Assembly: GCF_021134715.1 (NCBI RefSeq)
Contig: NC_060022.1
Coordinates: 3,725,001 to 3,789,000 of the forward strand
From: Daphnia pulex
Taxonomy: Eukaryota; Arthropoda; Branchiopoda; Diplostraca; Daphniidae
Direction: 5' to 3'
DNA: 64,000 nucleotides
Below are positions 26,408 through 38,342 of this stretch, one piece after another. The translations under genes and the position numbers were made by a program. How positions within the stretch are numbered: position 1 is the stretch's first letter; every line of letters begins with the position of its first letter. The notes beneath the pieces are model-generated. The model worked only from the letters and a program-made list of their open reading frames with translations. It did not search any database and was not told the DNA's origin.

Positions 26408-27680
26408 ATGTTCTCGTTGCACTTTGCTTAAAGTGTTTAAAGTTCAAATATTTGTGAATTTTGGTTGTTTACCCATAGACAAAGTTGTGAGGTACACAAA
26501 AACAGGCCTGATCTGCATTCATTCTACAAATGAGTTATTTAACGAACCCTGACTGAGTCAACAGAAAAGGCAAGAGAAAACAGTTCCAGTCAACCGCCTA
26601 GCTCACGAATAATCGTAGTCTATCTAGCGATTTAAAGTCAACGTCACTAAACAGTCAAAAAGAAGGAAGAATAGGTAACTTTTTCCTACCTTTAAGCCCG
26701 GGAAATACAGCCAGGTATCCACCGCTGAATGGAGCATCCGGTGCATGGTTTCAACAGTTGAATCCACTAGGCAGGATAGGAAAAAGGGGGCCCTCGTGAA
26801 TACACCCACACTCACATGGGTGTACACGAGAACATTTAAAGAAAGGGGATAGATCCGTAACAAGGCCGACATCGGCAGTTTCTCCAATCCAACAGGATGC
26901 TGTTTACCTAAATAAAAATAAAAATGGATTACGAAAAATATTTACAGAAACAACAAATCAGGACAAGTTGAAAATGAGACACTGGGTAGGCCTAATTGTT
27001 AATAAAAACAGTAGAATTTGAGGTTTACATGTAATACATTGCATTTGTATCATTCAGGCATCATTAAAATAGCCAGTGGGTCACAGGTTAATAAAAGTAA
27101 CGAAAATCATTACCCAAGCGATGATACTATTACATTGTTGCTGATGACACATCAATACCAGATAAACAAAATTTGCATAACTTGTGGTAATAATGGCTGG
27201 CTCAGGCCACAAATCTCAAATCTGCAGAAAGGAAAAGGTTACATGGTGCAAACAAACTGCCATGCATCAACAAGGGGCTTACATTTGATAAATGCAAGTC
27301 AAGAATTAACATTTCACTAATTTGGAACAGGTTTAACTCTTCTATTTACCTTCACATAATCATTCAATTACATTTCTTAGTTTAATTTACCTGCTAAACA
27401 GCATGGAATGTGTATTAAACTATTCCATAAAGAAACGCGACCAGATTTGACGAGAAGAGACCACATGTTTAGAGCGTACGTTTCCCTCCAACAAAAAGAC
27501 AATGAAGCAGACGACACAAATATTCTAATTAGCAATCTGATAAGATATCGATCGAAATTAAAAATCGACCCCCAACCCTAAATCCAAACTGTTAAAAAAC
27601 GATAAAAACGGTTTTCTCAACCGCGTTCGACGCTGAACGGTTCGGGATTATTTTAGTTTGTAGTAGTTCGTCTCATTCAA
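26408..27680 (-). repeat. dispersed repeat copy C, longest copy
   Basis: Minus-strand exon-like blocks run 27221-27114 (acceptor CTGCAG, donor GTAATG) and 26907-26690 (acceptor TTTAG, donor GTAGGAAAAAG). The start ATG is kept, but the signal-peptide frame reaches TGA after eight codons. The second block reads in the shared frame from Lys-Gln-His-Pro through Cys-Glu-Cys-Gly-Cys to Phe-Asn-Cys, then TGA. An upstream donor-like GCAG|GTAAATTAAAC near 27393 suggests a non-coding first exon. The same block boundaries recur in copies A and B, which argues that they were real splice sites. Confidence 0.8.
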
Positions 27681-30600
27681 GACACAATGATCCACATTAA
27701 AGAAAAAAGAAACAAAATCTGCACGAAATCCGGAGGCAATTTCTTTGAGACCGAAATGGCCACAAAAAGACCTTTACCAGGACCCTCTTGGCAGCTAAGA
27801 GGGAAAACAAAAAAAGAAAATCTACAACCCCCCGGAAAAGTGATTGTGAAACGTGACGCCGCCATTTGCCATCGGGATTAAAACTGCAGTGAGCGGAGGA
27901 ATATATAATCGGGTCAACAATAACAGAAGGACGACGTGTGTATATTCATCCATAATGCCTACATATACACATCATATAGGAGATTTCCATAGAGGGGGAG
28001 GGGGGCATGATTTGCCTATATCAAATGGCAGCCCTTTTATTGTTCGAATTTCTCGATAGGAAAAAATAAATAAAAAAAGGAGCGACAGTGAATATAATCA
28101 AGTTATTTAGTTATGAAATAACACGCCCCCAACACGACACACATGTGCGCACGTTCCCCGAACAACAAGCGTCAAAAGAAGGACGGCTCATATAAGTGTT
28201 TCAAAACTCCCCAGTATATACATTTTTTAGATTTTATTTTAATATTTCAATGGTGCTGCCCCTTCTTCCGGATTGACATATTAATCGGGAAAAATGGCGA
28301 ACTATATATCGAAGAGGGTGGCCTGCTGGATAAAAAGGGTGGGGGGAGTTATTGTGTGTACACAGTGAGGCGGGCATGTGAGCAATGGCTGTCAATTCTC
28401 ATATTTGGTTCCATGTTGTTCCATGGACGAGTAGAGAGAGGGAAGGAAAACAAACGCCATTTTCACCCCCTTGCCTCCTCCAGATGATCAAATCCCCCGT
28501 TTCTTTTCGTGTGTGTGTTACATATTTATACGACACGAACAATAAATCGCTTCTAATCCACATCGGCTGGAAAAATTCAAATTTGTCGGTTTGGCGAAAA
28601 GTTCCGCCATATTTCAGCTGTCCGTCTCTCCGCAGAGTTACACAAATTTTATCATTTTGAGTTGTATAATATAACAAAGTCTTAGGCGGTTTGTAATATA
28701 CGCGTCCGTCATTCAACAGTGGCGTCCGGCAGCACTCTAATGGGGTGTGTATAAGTTTGTATATGTACGTCTAAGCTTCTTCTTCTTCTTTTCTTCGTTG
28801 CATTACTTTCGGGGTCACTTTGATGTCTATAGAGAAACTAATACATGACGGACAGAGCTATAGGAAACATACTTACTAAAATATATTATATATCCTTTTG
28901 TATAAAACATTGAGGGTGGTCCCCTCGTAAAAACAGATTTCTTATATGTACACACCGAAAGAAAAAAAAAGGAAATCTCTGACTGGTTGCTGGAGTCCGA
29001 CCCCCTCCATCCATCTCTACCCAGATTCTATGATGATTTTGATTCCCTTTATTTCCTTATTTATAGAAATACTGCTGGGCCTGTAACTATACTATATAAC
29101 TCTGAGTGCAGCCGGGATTTTCCCTCCTTCATCCCTTTTTTATTTTCCATTTTTTTCCCCTGAACAAAACTCACTGAAAAAACTCCCCTCTTAAAAGAGC
29201 CTAAATTATACACTAGCTTGACCGACTCGCATTAGCGGCTTACACGGCATGTGACGCTCATAGTTCTTGGCCTCTATACTTAATACTCAACCACGGCAGA
29301 TATATATGTGTACACACAGTCTGTTCGGTCTCTGGCGACACTATACACACACTCTAATACATCTGTTGCTAATTCCTTTAGAGTTCTATATCTATAGACG
29401 TTCGTCAGAACAAAAAAGCTTGGACATGATAACAAAATGTTACATCAACTTTCCTATATCATAGGCCTAGATCATACCGAGAACTTGATTCATCTCCCGA
29501 TATATATACGCGAAGGAATTACATGTCTATAATACTTTAAACCATAAAGTGGGGAAAGTATGACCACCATCAATGGCGTCAAACTTGTACACATAAAATC
29601 ATGCGCGTATTATAATACCGACATTCTCTCGTTACAAATAAAACCGGGGAGCAAATTTGGGAAATGGATACGAATTAGAGCATTAAAAGGATCTTGAAAG
29701 GAGGTTGCAGAGTACATCGATAATCACAATATATCGAACCATCAATCCGCGTCGTCAGGTTACGCTATAGCGCAACAGCTCCGTGTGTAATCCGAGTGGA
29801 TAATGCACACAGCGAACAATATGAAGTCTCCGTCTCCTCGGCTATTGTGATGTATATACGTGGGCGTACGCGCTCCTATATATATTCACGGCAGTCCATC
29901 AAGAGTGTTTTCTGTAAATTCTATTAGATTTTCCATTTAGACACAGTCCATTTGCTGGGCTCCAAGCAGATCGTCTTTTCATCACCAACCAATAGATTTT
30001 CTTTGGCTTAGGCTCGACAAATCCGGTGTAGACTCGTCTCAATGCAGCAATTACCAGATCAGACCGTATAGATACTCGCATGTTACGTATACACCACTCA
30101 CACTTGCATATCTTGATGGCAGTAGAAATGATCAAATGACACCGTCTCCATCTATAAATACAGGCACAGTTAGGAGCTCTAATGGAGGGTAATGATAGGC
30201 CCAAAATCAATTAGATCGCTATAGATATATACCAACCTAAATGGATGATATATATACGTTCAGTTATAAAAAGTATAAATAAATAAGGGCGGAATAAACC
30301 AAGTTATGGGAGAAGGCGGCCTATACACAGCTCCTTTTTACCCTGGAAAATATTTTAGTCAAACTGATTTTGAAATCAGCCCATCCAAAATGCAAGACCG
30401 TCGCAACATTTTCGCTTTTTACTTTGAACAAAACAGCGACAAAGTAAAGAGAGAGAGAGAGAGTTTAAAGTCAATTAACTTGGTCCCCATCCACCCAACC
30501 CACCCAACTTGGCCTGCGACTGAAAAGTTCCCGGCTCATTGGCGATGGGAAACGAAACAGCAGCCAATGATGCAGACCCTCCCAGGGCAAGAGAGAAACA

Positions 30601-32374
30601 GATCACACCAAAACTATTACCATAGAACCGTAGGTCTCCCTATTTTGATCAATACCTTTCCACTTTACTCCGCTCAACATCCCACGCGCCCAAACTGCCA
30701 ACATCCGCTTCAACTCCCTGGAATTGAAGGCCTATCAAGTCTAAAAATAAAAAAATAAATAAAAAAAAAACTCTTTTGATTTATTTACTTTTACCCTGTT
30801 AATCTCCAAGGGCTGAAGAACTCTCTCAAACGATTGGCTCTTTGAAACAAATGTTTAAAGAAAAAAGAAGGTACTACAATTTTTTTTTACTTCCAAGTGA
30901 AAATCGTAGGATAGATTTAGGAGAAAGAAAAGACTATGAGGGCCCCCACAGGAGTTTCTGACTGAACCGAAACTTGTGTCGACACTTTTGAGAGTTATCA
31001 AAGCTGCTAGGAAATTGTTATTGAAAGATTAGAGAAGAAAGAAGGGCGGCATTTGAAAGAAGAAAAAGGTACCAGAGAGAGAGTTTTCTAAAATAAAAAG
31101 GGGTTGCGTTCCAAGTGCAATAGGAGCGAGAGAAGTACGTAGATGGGGGGGAGGAGGGAGGGATGGATGGATGGAAGAGCAAAGACGCGAGCAGACGAGG
31201 GTGAGAGAAGAGCTTTTAGCCCCGGCGTGCAGTAGAGCATGTCGCTGGAGCTTAACTCGATCAGGAGCGGCACAGTGGCGGGTTTTCTCTCTCTAAAAGC
31301 AGGAGCCTAGGAGCCAAGAGCGCAAGCAAGCAAGCGGCCATGTATATAGCCCTACAATGTGTACATCTATCGACGTCGACGACCACTGTGCAAGAGATGG
31401 ATTCTTTTGTTCCACGTCCGCCTCCCTCTAGCTAGCCCCAGCACGCACAACCTGATTTTGACAGATCAGCTCAGACCTTCCCAACCAATCATTCTCTTTC
31501 TCATTCCGCCTCGTTCATTCTCCTCCCGTTCGCTCCACTTCGATCCCGGCTCTCCTCCGGTAAGGTAAGCCAACATCCCAGTCGAAACCGCCCAGCGCCT
31601 GCGCACACCTCCTCCTGCACTAAATTAATAATCAATTCAATCAACTTTGATTTGTTCATAAAAAGAAAAGAAAAAAAAAATATACCACCACAGCTGCGTC
31701 ACCCCCTAGTGGAGGAGAATCGGCCGCTTGTCATTCAAGGAATCCTGGCGCGACCACAAAAACAAACGGGGCGTCATGGCTGCCGATGGGAGATGTTTAT
31801 TGACATCTTCTAGGAGGAGCGAGGAGGACGAGTACATAATAACACTCGACACACCGCACACACACACTCTCTACCGGGAGGGAGGAAACACAGTGAGTGA
31901 AAATGAGTCAAGAAACTGCCGTCTCTCTCTCTCTTGTGCGTGTGTGCAAAAGAAAGAAAAAAGGAAAAAAATATAACCGGAAAATAATAATCAATATTCA
32001 TAACATCCGCCAGCCACGTGTCGTTCTTCGGAATGGGGTGGGGCGAACATTTTGATATCGATGTCGCAAAAAAAAAAAAAAGAAAGAACGAAAACAAGAT
32101 CAACAAAAACAACGTGGGAGAGAGACGAGAAATGTGCAACGGAAATATTATGAAGGATCTTATTATACTCGTGTCGGCGGTTAACTGATCAAACCGGTTT
32201 AACTTGGAAAAAAGAAAGAAAAAAGAATTTCAAGGAATAATGTCTTGGTTGGGAAAAAGAAAAAGAGATGGAAAACCCAAAACAAACAAAATAAGCCTAA
32301 GAAAAGAAAAAAGGAAAAATAATGCCTAGTTTATAATCTCGGGATCGCGATGAAGCTGAACTGATAATGAATCA
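27681..32374. other. 4.7 kb non-coding DNA up to the SCAPER stop codon
   Basis: No supported coding exon. At 31,328-31,567 a TATATAG-containing, pyrimidine-rich stretch ends in a strong donor-like GGTAAG|GTAAGCC and could be an untranslated first exon, but no partner exon can be named. The last few hundred bases before 32,375 should hold the SCAPER 3' UTR; I saw no clear AATAAA for it close by. Confidence 0.45.
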
Positions 32375-35300
32375 TCACTCGACGACGTTCTTCCCGGCGT
32401 TCTGCTGAGCGTTGAGGATGGTGCAGACGAGGTGTACCGATCGGCCGTCTTCGCTGTTGACGTAATCCTCCACCATCTGCGACGACAAACGACGGAAGAG
32501 AAACATGAATTTACAAACAGGCCAAACAGATAAATAATCCCTTTCAATGTCCGGAGGAATTTTCTCCCCCCTTTACTCCCGATTCGACTTGCAAAATAGC
32601 CGATGGGAAATGAATGGGAAAATATACAGGCTACGTACTTGATAGCTCATCTCCTTCTGAAGGACGGCCCGATTGGCCGGATTGTCGTGGCAGCAGGCCA
32701 GCAGGGTGGGCAGAAGTATAGCACGCAAGGATTTGTCAGAGAAGTAGCCGAACGGCAGGCGACACAGTTGCTGCAGCACCGAAGGCATGTGACCAGATTG
32801 GAGAATCATCTAAACATTTGCAAAAAAAACAAACAAATTCAAAATGAATTTCAATCTAAACAGTGAACGCAAAGTTTCCGTATACTTGGTTGTCGTGGTG
32901 GCCGGTAGCGAAGAAACCAATGCAGAGGATCGTCAGGTTGAGAAGGTGGCCGACGGGGGATTGGACATTAACGCCATACCAAAGGAGAAAACTTGCAATG
33001 TGACGAAATTCGAGCGAGACTCCTTCAGCTCCCAAGATAGCCTTAAATCCAAACGATGCAAAAGAAAACAGACGAGAGAAGATTAACCAGTCGATCGTGG
33101 GGGGATCGGCCAAAATAATAAGTGGCAAACGCACCTGGAAAGTGGTGAGGTCGAGAAGGGCCAAACGGTGGATCAATTGAAGTGCGGCAACGGTGAAGCG
33201 AATCGTGTTATCGGGCAGCTCAGCTGGGCGGCCGGCGGACGATGAAGGCGCACCTTGATGGAGTAGCAGACCATAAAGGGCATTGATGACTCCAGCCAAT
33301 TCGGTCATTTGAAAGGCTTCCACCAACTGGGTCGCGTCCGTCACCACCGCAGTCGACTTGGCCTTCTTCGGCTGGTTCTTCTTGCAGAGATGAAGCAGAT
33401 CGACGAGCGAAGTTAGGAACTTGAGAGACGCTAGCAGAAGATCGTTGGAAGCCGATTGTTCGTCCAGTAATGGCCCGCCAACTCCGCCGACGTGGAACGC
33501 CAAACGGTCAACAAGACCCAACGAAACAGCGTAACTGAATATTTAAAATTCATTGGAAAATGAACTTTCTTTGGCTGGCCATTTGTAATTCAAATACCTG
33601 ATTAAACTGGAAATGCGAGCCGGCAAATCTGAATTAGACTGAGCACAAATTTTTTCCGAGTTGGACAGAATCGGCTCAACTATAGCCACCCAAGTGTTCA
33701 TGATGGCCGCTAATGAAAATGGAATTCATTACAAAATTATTTCAAACAATATTTTTGTGTTAAGACATACTTGCGACAGCATCCGACATTGGCTGAACAG
33801 AAACACACAGCTGGCCAGAAGCTTGAACTCCGTTACCGTTTCCTTCCAGAGTCTGTGAGGGAATCGAGACAATTATTATTCACTATAAAAAAAAGAATAA
33901 ATGACAAGATGTACAAAACATACCTCCAGGCGACGAGCGAGGACATTCAAAAGGAGCGGAGTCGCTCGGCTGTTGACGATATGAGTGGACATGTCCAGAT
34001 GAGAACGAGCCGCCAGTCGGAGGCAATTGACGGCCGAAAGGATCACTCGGAGTGGAGAACTGCCTCGGCCTTGTTCCTGCTCCGTTTGATAGAAACTCAA
34101 CATGTCACCGACAACATTGACGCCACGCTGGACACCAAAGATCAGCTGCTCGTTGGTCGATCCCTTTTCCATCAGACGAACTAATTCACCCCAGTGGCGA
34201 TCGTGAACGGCCGGATCACGCTCCAGTTCCTGCAAAATTCGCGAGATGCGATGCTTATTGGCACCATCCGGCGACTGGAGGGTCGTTTCCGAAGCATTGC
34301 TCTGCATCACTTTGGATTTCAACTTTTTCGCTCTCTTTTTGAGCGCTTTGGCTCGCTTCTCCTTCTCCGTCTCTGGGGCTGGCGCGTTTCGATCCGGCCC
34401 TTTGCCCACAGTTCCTCCGTCGTTGGTTCCATCGCCCCCGACTCCCGTGTAATTGGCGTCAACGATGAATTTCAAGTTGGAACTCTCGGACTGCTCACGT
34501 GACGGCTCCTTACCACCGTAGTGATTTTTCAGGGCTTCCATGTGCCTCCGCCCTCCCAAGTGACTCATTAGGATCACTTCGCTGTGAATCTGGACGTCGC
34601 AGAGGCTGCAAACACGGGCGGTTTCGTAGTGGACGAGACGGGGTGCATCGTCGGCACCTCCGGCCGATGAGAAGCGCAAGATGGATAGTTCCAGGGCTTT
34701 CTGGCGAATCTGCTCAATGTTTTCTTCGTGGCGCCTGGCCGATTCCTCCTGTTTCTGTTGGATTTTTCGCTGCAGCTGCGACTGCGAGGCCTGGTGGGCC
34801 GCCTGCAAAGCCGACATGCGCTCCTCCCGATCACGTTGCTTCTCTCTGGCCAGCTCCAATCGCTCCTTCTCCTTCTCCTGGTGTTCGCGGTCGATCCGCT
34901 CTTCTCTCTGGCGTCGCTTTTCTTGAAGTAACGCCACTTTCGCCTGTCGCTCCGCTTCCAACGCCCGTTTCCTTTCCTCCAGAGCCTCCTTGGCCTTGTT
35001 GCGTTCCTCCTGACGCCGCTGTCTTTCCTCCTGTTCAATAAAATATTATACAGTACTGTATCTTGACACTGGAGATGACTATCATACCTGAAGGCCTTGA
35101 ATGCGCTCCTCTTGCGTCTGAATGCGGGCAATAAAATCGTGCTGCTTGTTTTGCGCTTCGATCGTGTTGATGAAGGCGATCTCTCTCTTCTTGGATTCCT
35201 CGTCGTGAGCTTTTTTGACAATCTCGGCCAAATGTTTCTGACGTTTCTCCTCGGCTCGTTTCATCTTGCGCTCCAGTAGAAGCTTTTTCTCATCCAGCAA

Positions 35301-37688
35301 CAAACTCTTGGCCGCTCGGACTTCCTCCATGCGTTTGGTCAATTCGCGTCTTTTGCGCGTCTTCTCCTCGCGGAACGCCGCCCGGTGCTGCTGGGCTCGC
35401 AGCTGTTTGGCCTCGTGCTGTTGAAAGGCCTCGCAAGGCTCAGCCGTACGTCGACGTGAGGGAGAGCTCAGTTTCTCGTGGACTTGTAGGGCCCGGCCAG
35501 GTTGGCGCGCTCCATCCATCGCAGCTACTTCTTCCAGTTGATCTAACAGCTCCATTTGTTCGGCCACGAGCAGTTTTCCAGCAAAAGGTGATACTTTTCC
35601 TCCAAAACTTCGCGTTCCACTGGCACCCTGTCTGGAGCGTTTCTGGGAATCCCTTCCGGAGTGGACGCCTGAGAAATGAAAGATTGAAATTTAGTAAACC
35701 AGGCACCAACATAAACTAAATAACGAGACATACGGGAGTAACATTGATGGGGTCATCCCAGGTCTCATCTCCTTCATTATCCGAGCGTTCAGTTTCGCGA
35801 ATTTCTCGCTGAAGATTTTCTTCTTCGATCGTTAGGGCTTCCTCCCTGCGAGCCATTTCTGCTTCCTCTTCAGCCACTTCGGCAGCCTCCTGAGCTTCAT
35901 CTTTATCCTCGTCACTGGACACGATGATGGAGTCGTCAAAACTTGAATCGTGTGCTGTTGAATTGGTAACAGCGACGACAGGAGCCGGTTCTGTGGGCAC
36001 AGCTGGGAGAGGAACTGGATCCTTGGGCGGTTCAGGTTTCGGAGCTGCACGATCACAAAGGGAAGGCAACGACTGTGCTATCGAAGGTTTAACGAGTCCA
36101 GAACGAACCGTCGGTTGACGATTGGCTACTTTGGTCGACTGTCTTGCTTCTAGCCGAGAACCGTAAACCATGGTCGAGGCTCGCGTCAATCCAGGAGTCG
36201 CCTTGGCTGGCGAAGTTCTAGATCTCGTCCGACCTCGTACAGTCTCCCATCCTTCGTCAACATCCGTTGAAGTTACTGCTGCTGCTGGTGTTTGCGTCTG
36301 CTGTCGTGTAACTGCATGTCTGGCGACAACCTTCGGCGGCTCAGTTTTGTTGAGTTTGGCTCGAGACTGTTGCTGCGAATTAGGAGCACTTTGAACTCGC
36401 GAACAGGCATGAGCCCAACTTTGTGCTTGAGCTGGGAGAGATTTTGTGGTTGAACATGGCACCGGAGTCTTGTGCGATGAACTCTGTGACTGAAGTCTTG
36501 GCGTCGTACTTTGCGATTGAACCTTGTTGGCTAGACTCAGAGACTGAACCTCACTGTTGACTGCATTTTTACTGGCTTTGCCCACTTTCCACACGGGTGA
36601 AGACTTGGGCTTGACGTTAGTGACTCGAGCAGCAGTAGTGGACTGTTCAGTTGATTTACTCTGTCTGGCTTCAGGAACCGTTTTGCTAGCAGATTTTCGA
36701 ACTGCAGGCAGTGCAGGTTGGGCAACTGTTTCAGTTGTAGGTAGAATTGGTATAATACTTTCAGCTGCTTCACATATGGTCTGAATAGGATACTCGGCTG
36801 TTAGTGGTTTAGTTTCCACCACAGTGGACGTAAACAGTGGTGAGGAAGCTGATTCATCCTCAAAATTGAGAATTCGTCTAGCTAATCCAACAGGAGTTTT
36901 CTGTAGTTGACCCATTATTGAAGCACAGGAAGGCTATGGGCAAAAGATAAAAATAACCAAAATTGGATAAGTTTTGATGTTCAATATTTTAGAAAAAAAT
37001 AACATGCAAACCTTTGCAGGAGAAGATTTTCTAACTTCCCAAGCAAGAGAGGTCGGCCGTTGTGGAGCAGGTGTCTGTTCATAATTCCATTTCAATCTGA
37101 GCCACTCGATTAAATTACGGAAATCTTTGGTGCATGACTCTAAAATCATGATAGCCTCTTTACACTCTTCCACACTCTCGTCAGATTCACAAGTCAAGTA
37201 GATTTCATCAACTGCTCTCCTAAGGTTTTCAAACAGCAGCCCCCAATAACGGGCCTGCAAATCTAAAATAATAATAATAATTAAACACGTACAAAAGGAA
37301 GTAGGAAAAAATTGGTTAGTCATGAGGCTTACCAGATTTTCTATCTCTTCCAGCTGAAGCTGATCTTATTCTAGAATGGGAGTTTTTTAGTACGGTGACT
37401 AGTTTAGGGACTTTGTGTTCCAATCTCACTAACAGGGGTTTGGAGTTGATAGGGGGTTTTCTCACAGGTATTTTTACACCTACTGAAAGAAGTGTAAATA
37501 ATAAAACATAAATAACTTTTGAATTTTTATTAACTTGAAAGTTTTCTTTACTAGAGAATTCCAAACTTACCAGAATCAGAAGAAGGCATGGCCCGTCCCT
37601 CAATGTATGGGACATTGAAAGCCAAAATATTCCTTGCTGACTTCCCTTCTTCCTGGACAAGCAATTTTACTTGCTCCATATCTTCCAT
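32375..37688 (-). CDS. SCAPER: SCAPER homolog (S-phase cyclin A-associated ER protein), with an apparent frameshift
   Basis: SCAPER is an ER-associated protein that binds cyclin A and has roles in the cell cycle, cilia and translation-linked mRNA decay. Exons on the minus strand: 37688-37571, 37482-37333, 37262-37012, 36933-35734, 35668-35088, 35030-33924, 33852-33771, 33709-33598, 33534-33135, 33041-32886, 32809-32639, 32476-32375. The N-terminal block (RYWGLLFENLRRAVDEIY), a long charged coiled coil (exons 5-6), a C2H2 zinc finger beginning CSLC and ending GGRRHMEAL, and the C-terminal GAEGVSLEFRH and LCRLPFGYFSD blocks are characteristic of the family. Length would be about 1,476 residues, against about 1,400 in vertebrates. 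Exon 5 is flanked by phase-0 sites but has 581 bases, so the frame breaks near 35,564. A lost base in sequence or assembly is likeliest. Confidence 0.93.
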
Positions 37689-38342
37689 ACTTGATATTTT
37701 ATTTTCAGAATAAGACTACAAATCCATTGATTTCCAATATCAGAATCAGCAGAACACACAAGAGACAAGACTGACAAAAATCTGGAAGCTCTATTACTTT
37801 ACAAAACAATTCCTAAACAAGAAATGGTTTTAATAATTCACTTGATTTATCAGGATCCACCGATTATTTCAGAAAATCCATCCGGAAATGTAACTAGCAT
37901 AAAATCCTCTGTAAAATATCCCATTACTCAGTCAAGTGGACGTAAAAAACCCACGATTTATTTTTCTCCGTTTGTTTATTCTCAAGGCCACCAAGCGGAC
38001 GTTCCTCACAAAAAAGAAGGTTCAGCAACTTTACGAAATTGGTTTTTATTAATTTTTTCTTAACAGAATTAAGACCAAATTAAACAAAAACTAATCTTCA
38101 ATTTTTATTAAATTGAAAATAGTAATATAGCAAGGGTGATGAGTAATTAAATCAAATTATAATTCTCTTAACGGTATGCGTCAAGTGTTGCTGAAACGCT
38201 TTCATCTTCTTTGTCGTCTGCTTCTTCAATTTAATGTTTTTGTTTTTGAAGGGTGACGTGACGTGAGTGCTTTATCTGTGACGAGACTCAAGTCAAGAAT
38301 TTTTTAAAGTTAAATGGGATATTTGTGAGCTGTGACGCAGTT
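37689..38342. promoter_or_regulatory. shared upstream region of SCAPER and the sulfatase
   Basis: The two start codons point away from each other and are 654 bp apart, so both promoters must lie here. No TATA box stands out. A 79-codon plus-strand open frame at 37824-38063 is probably chance. Confidence 0.5.

Noticed and set aside
37824..38063. 79-codon plus-strand open frame between SCAPER and the sulfatase
   Set aside because: It lies in the shared promoter region and has no recognisable domain.
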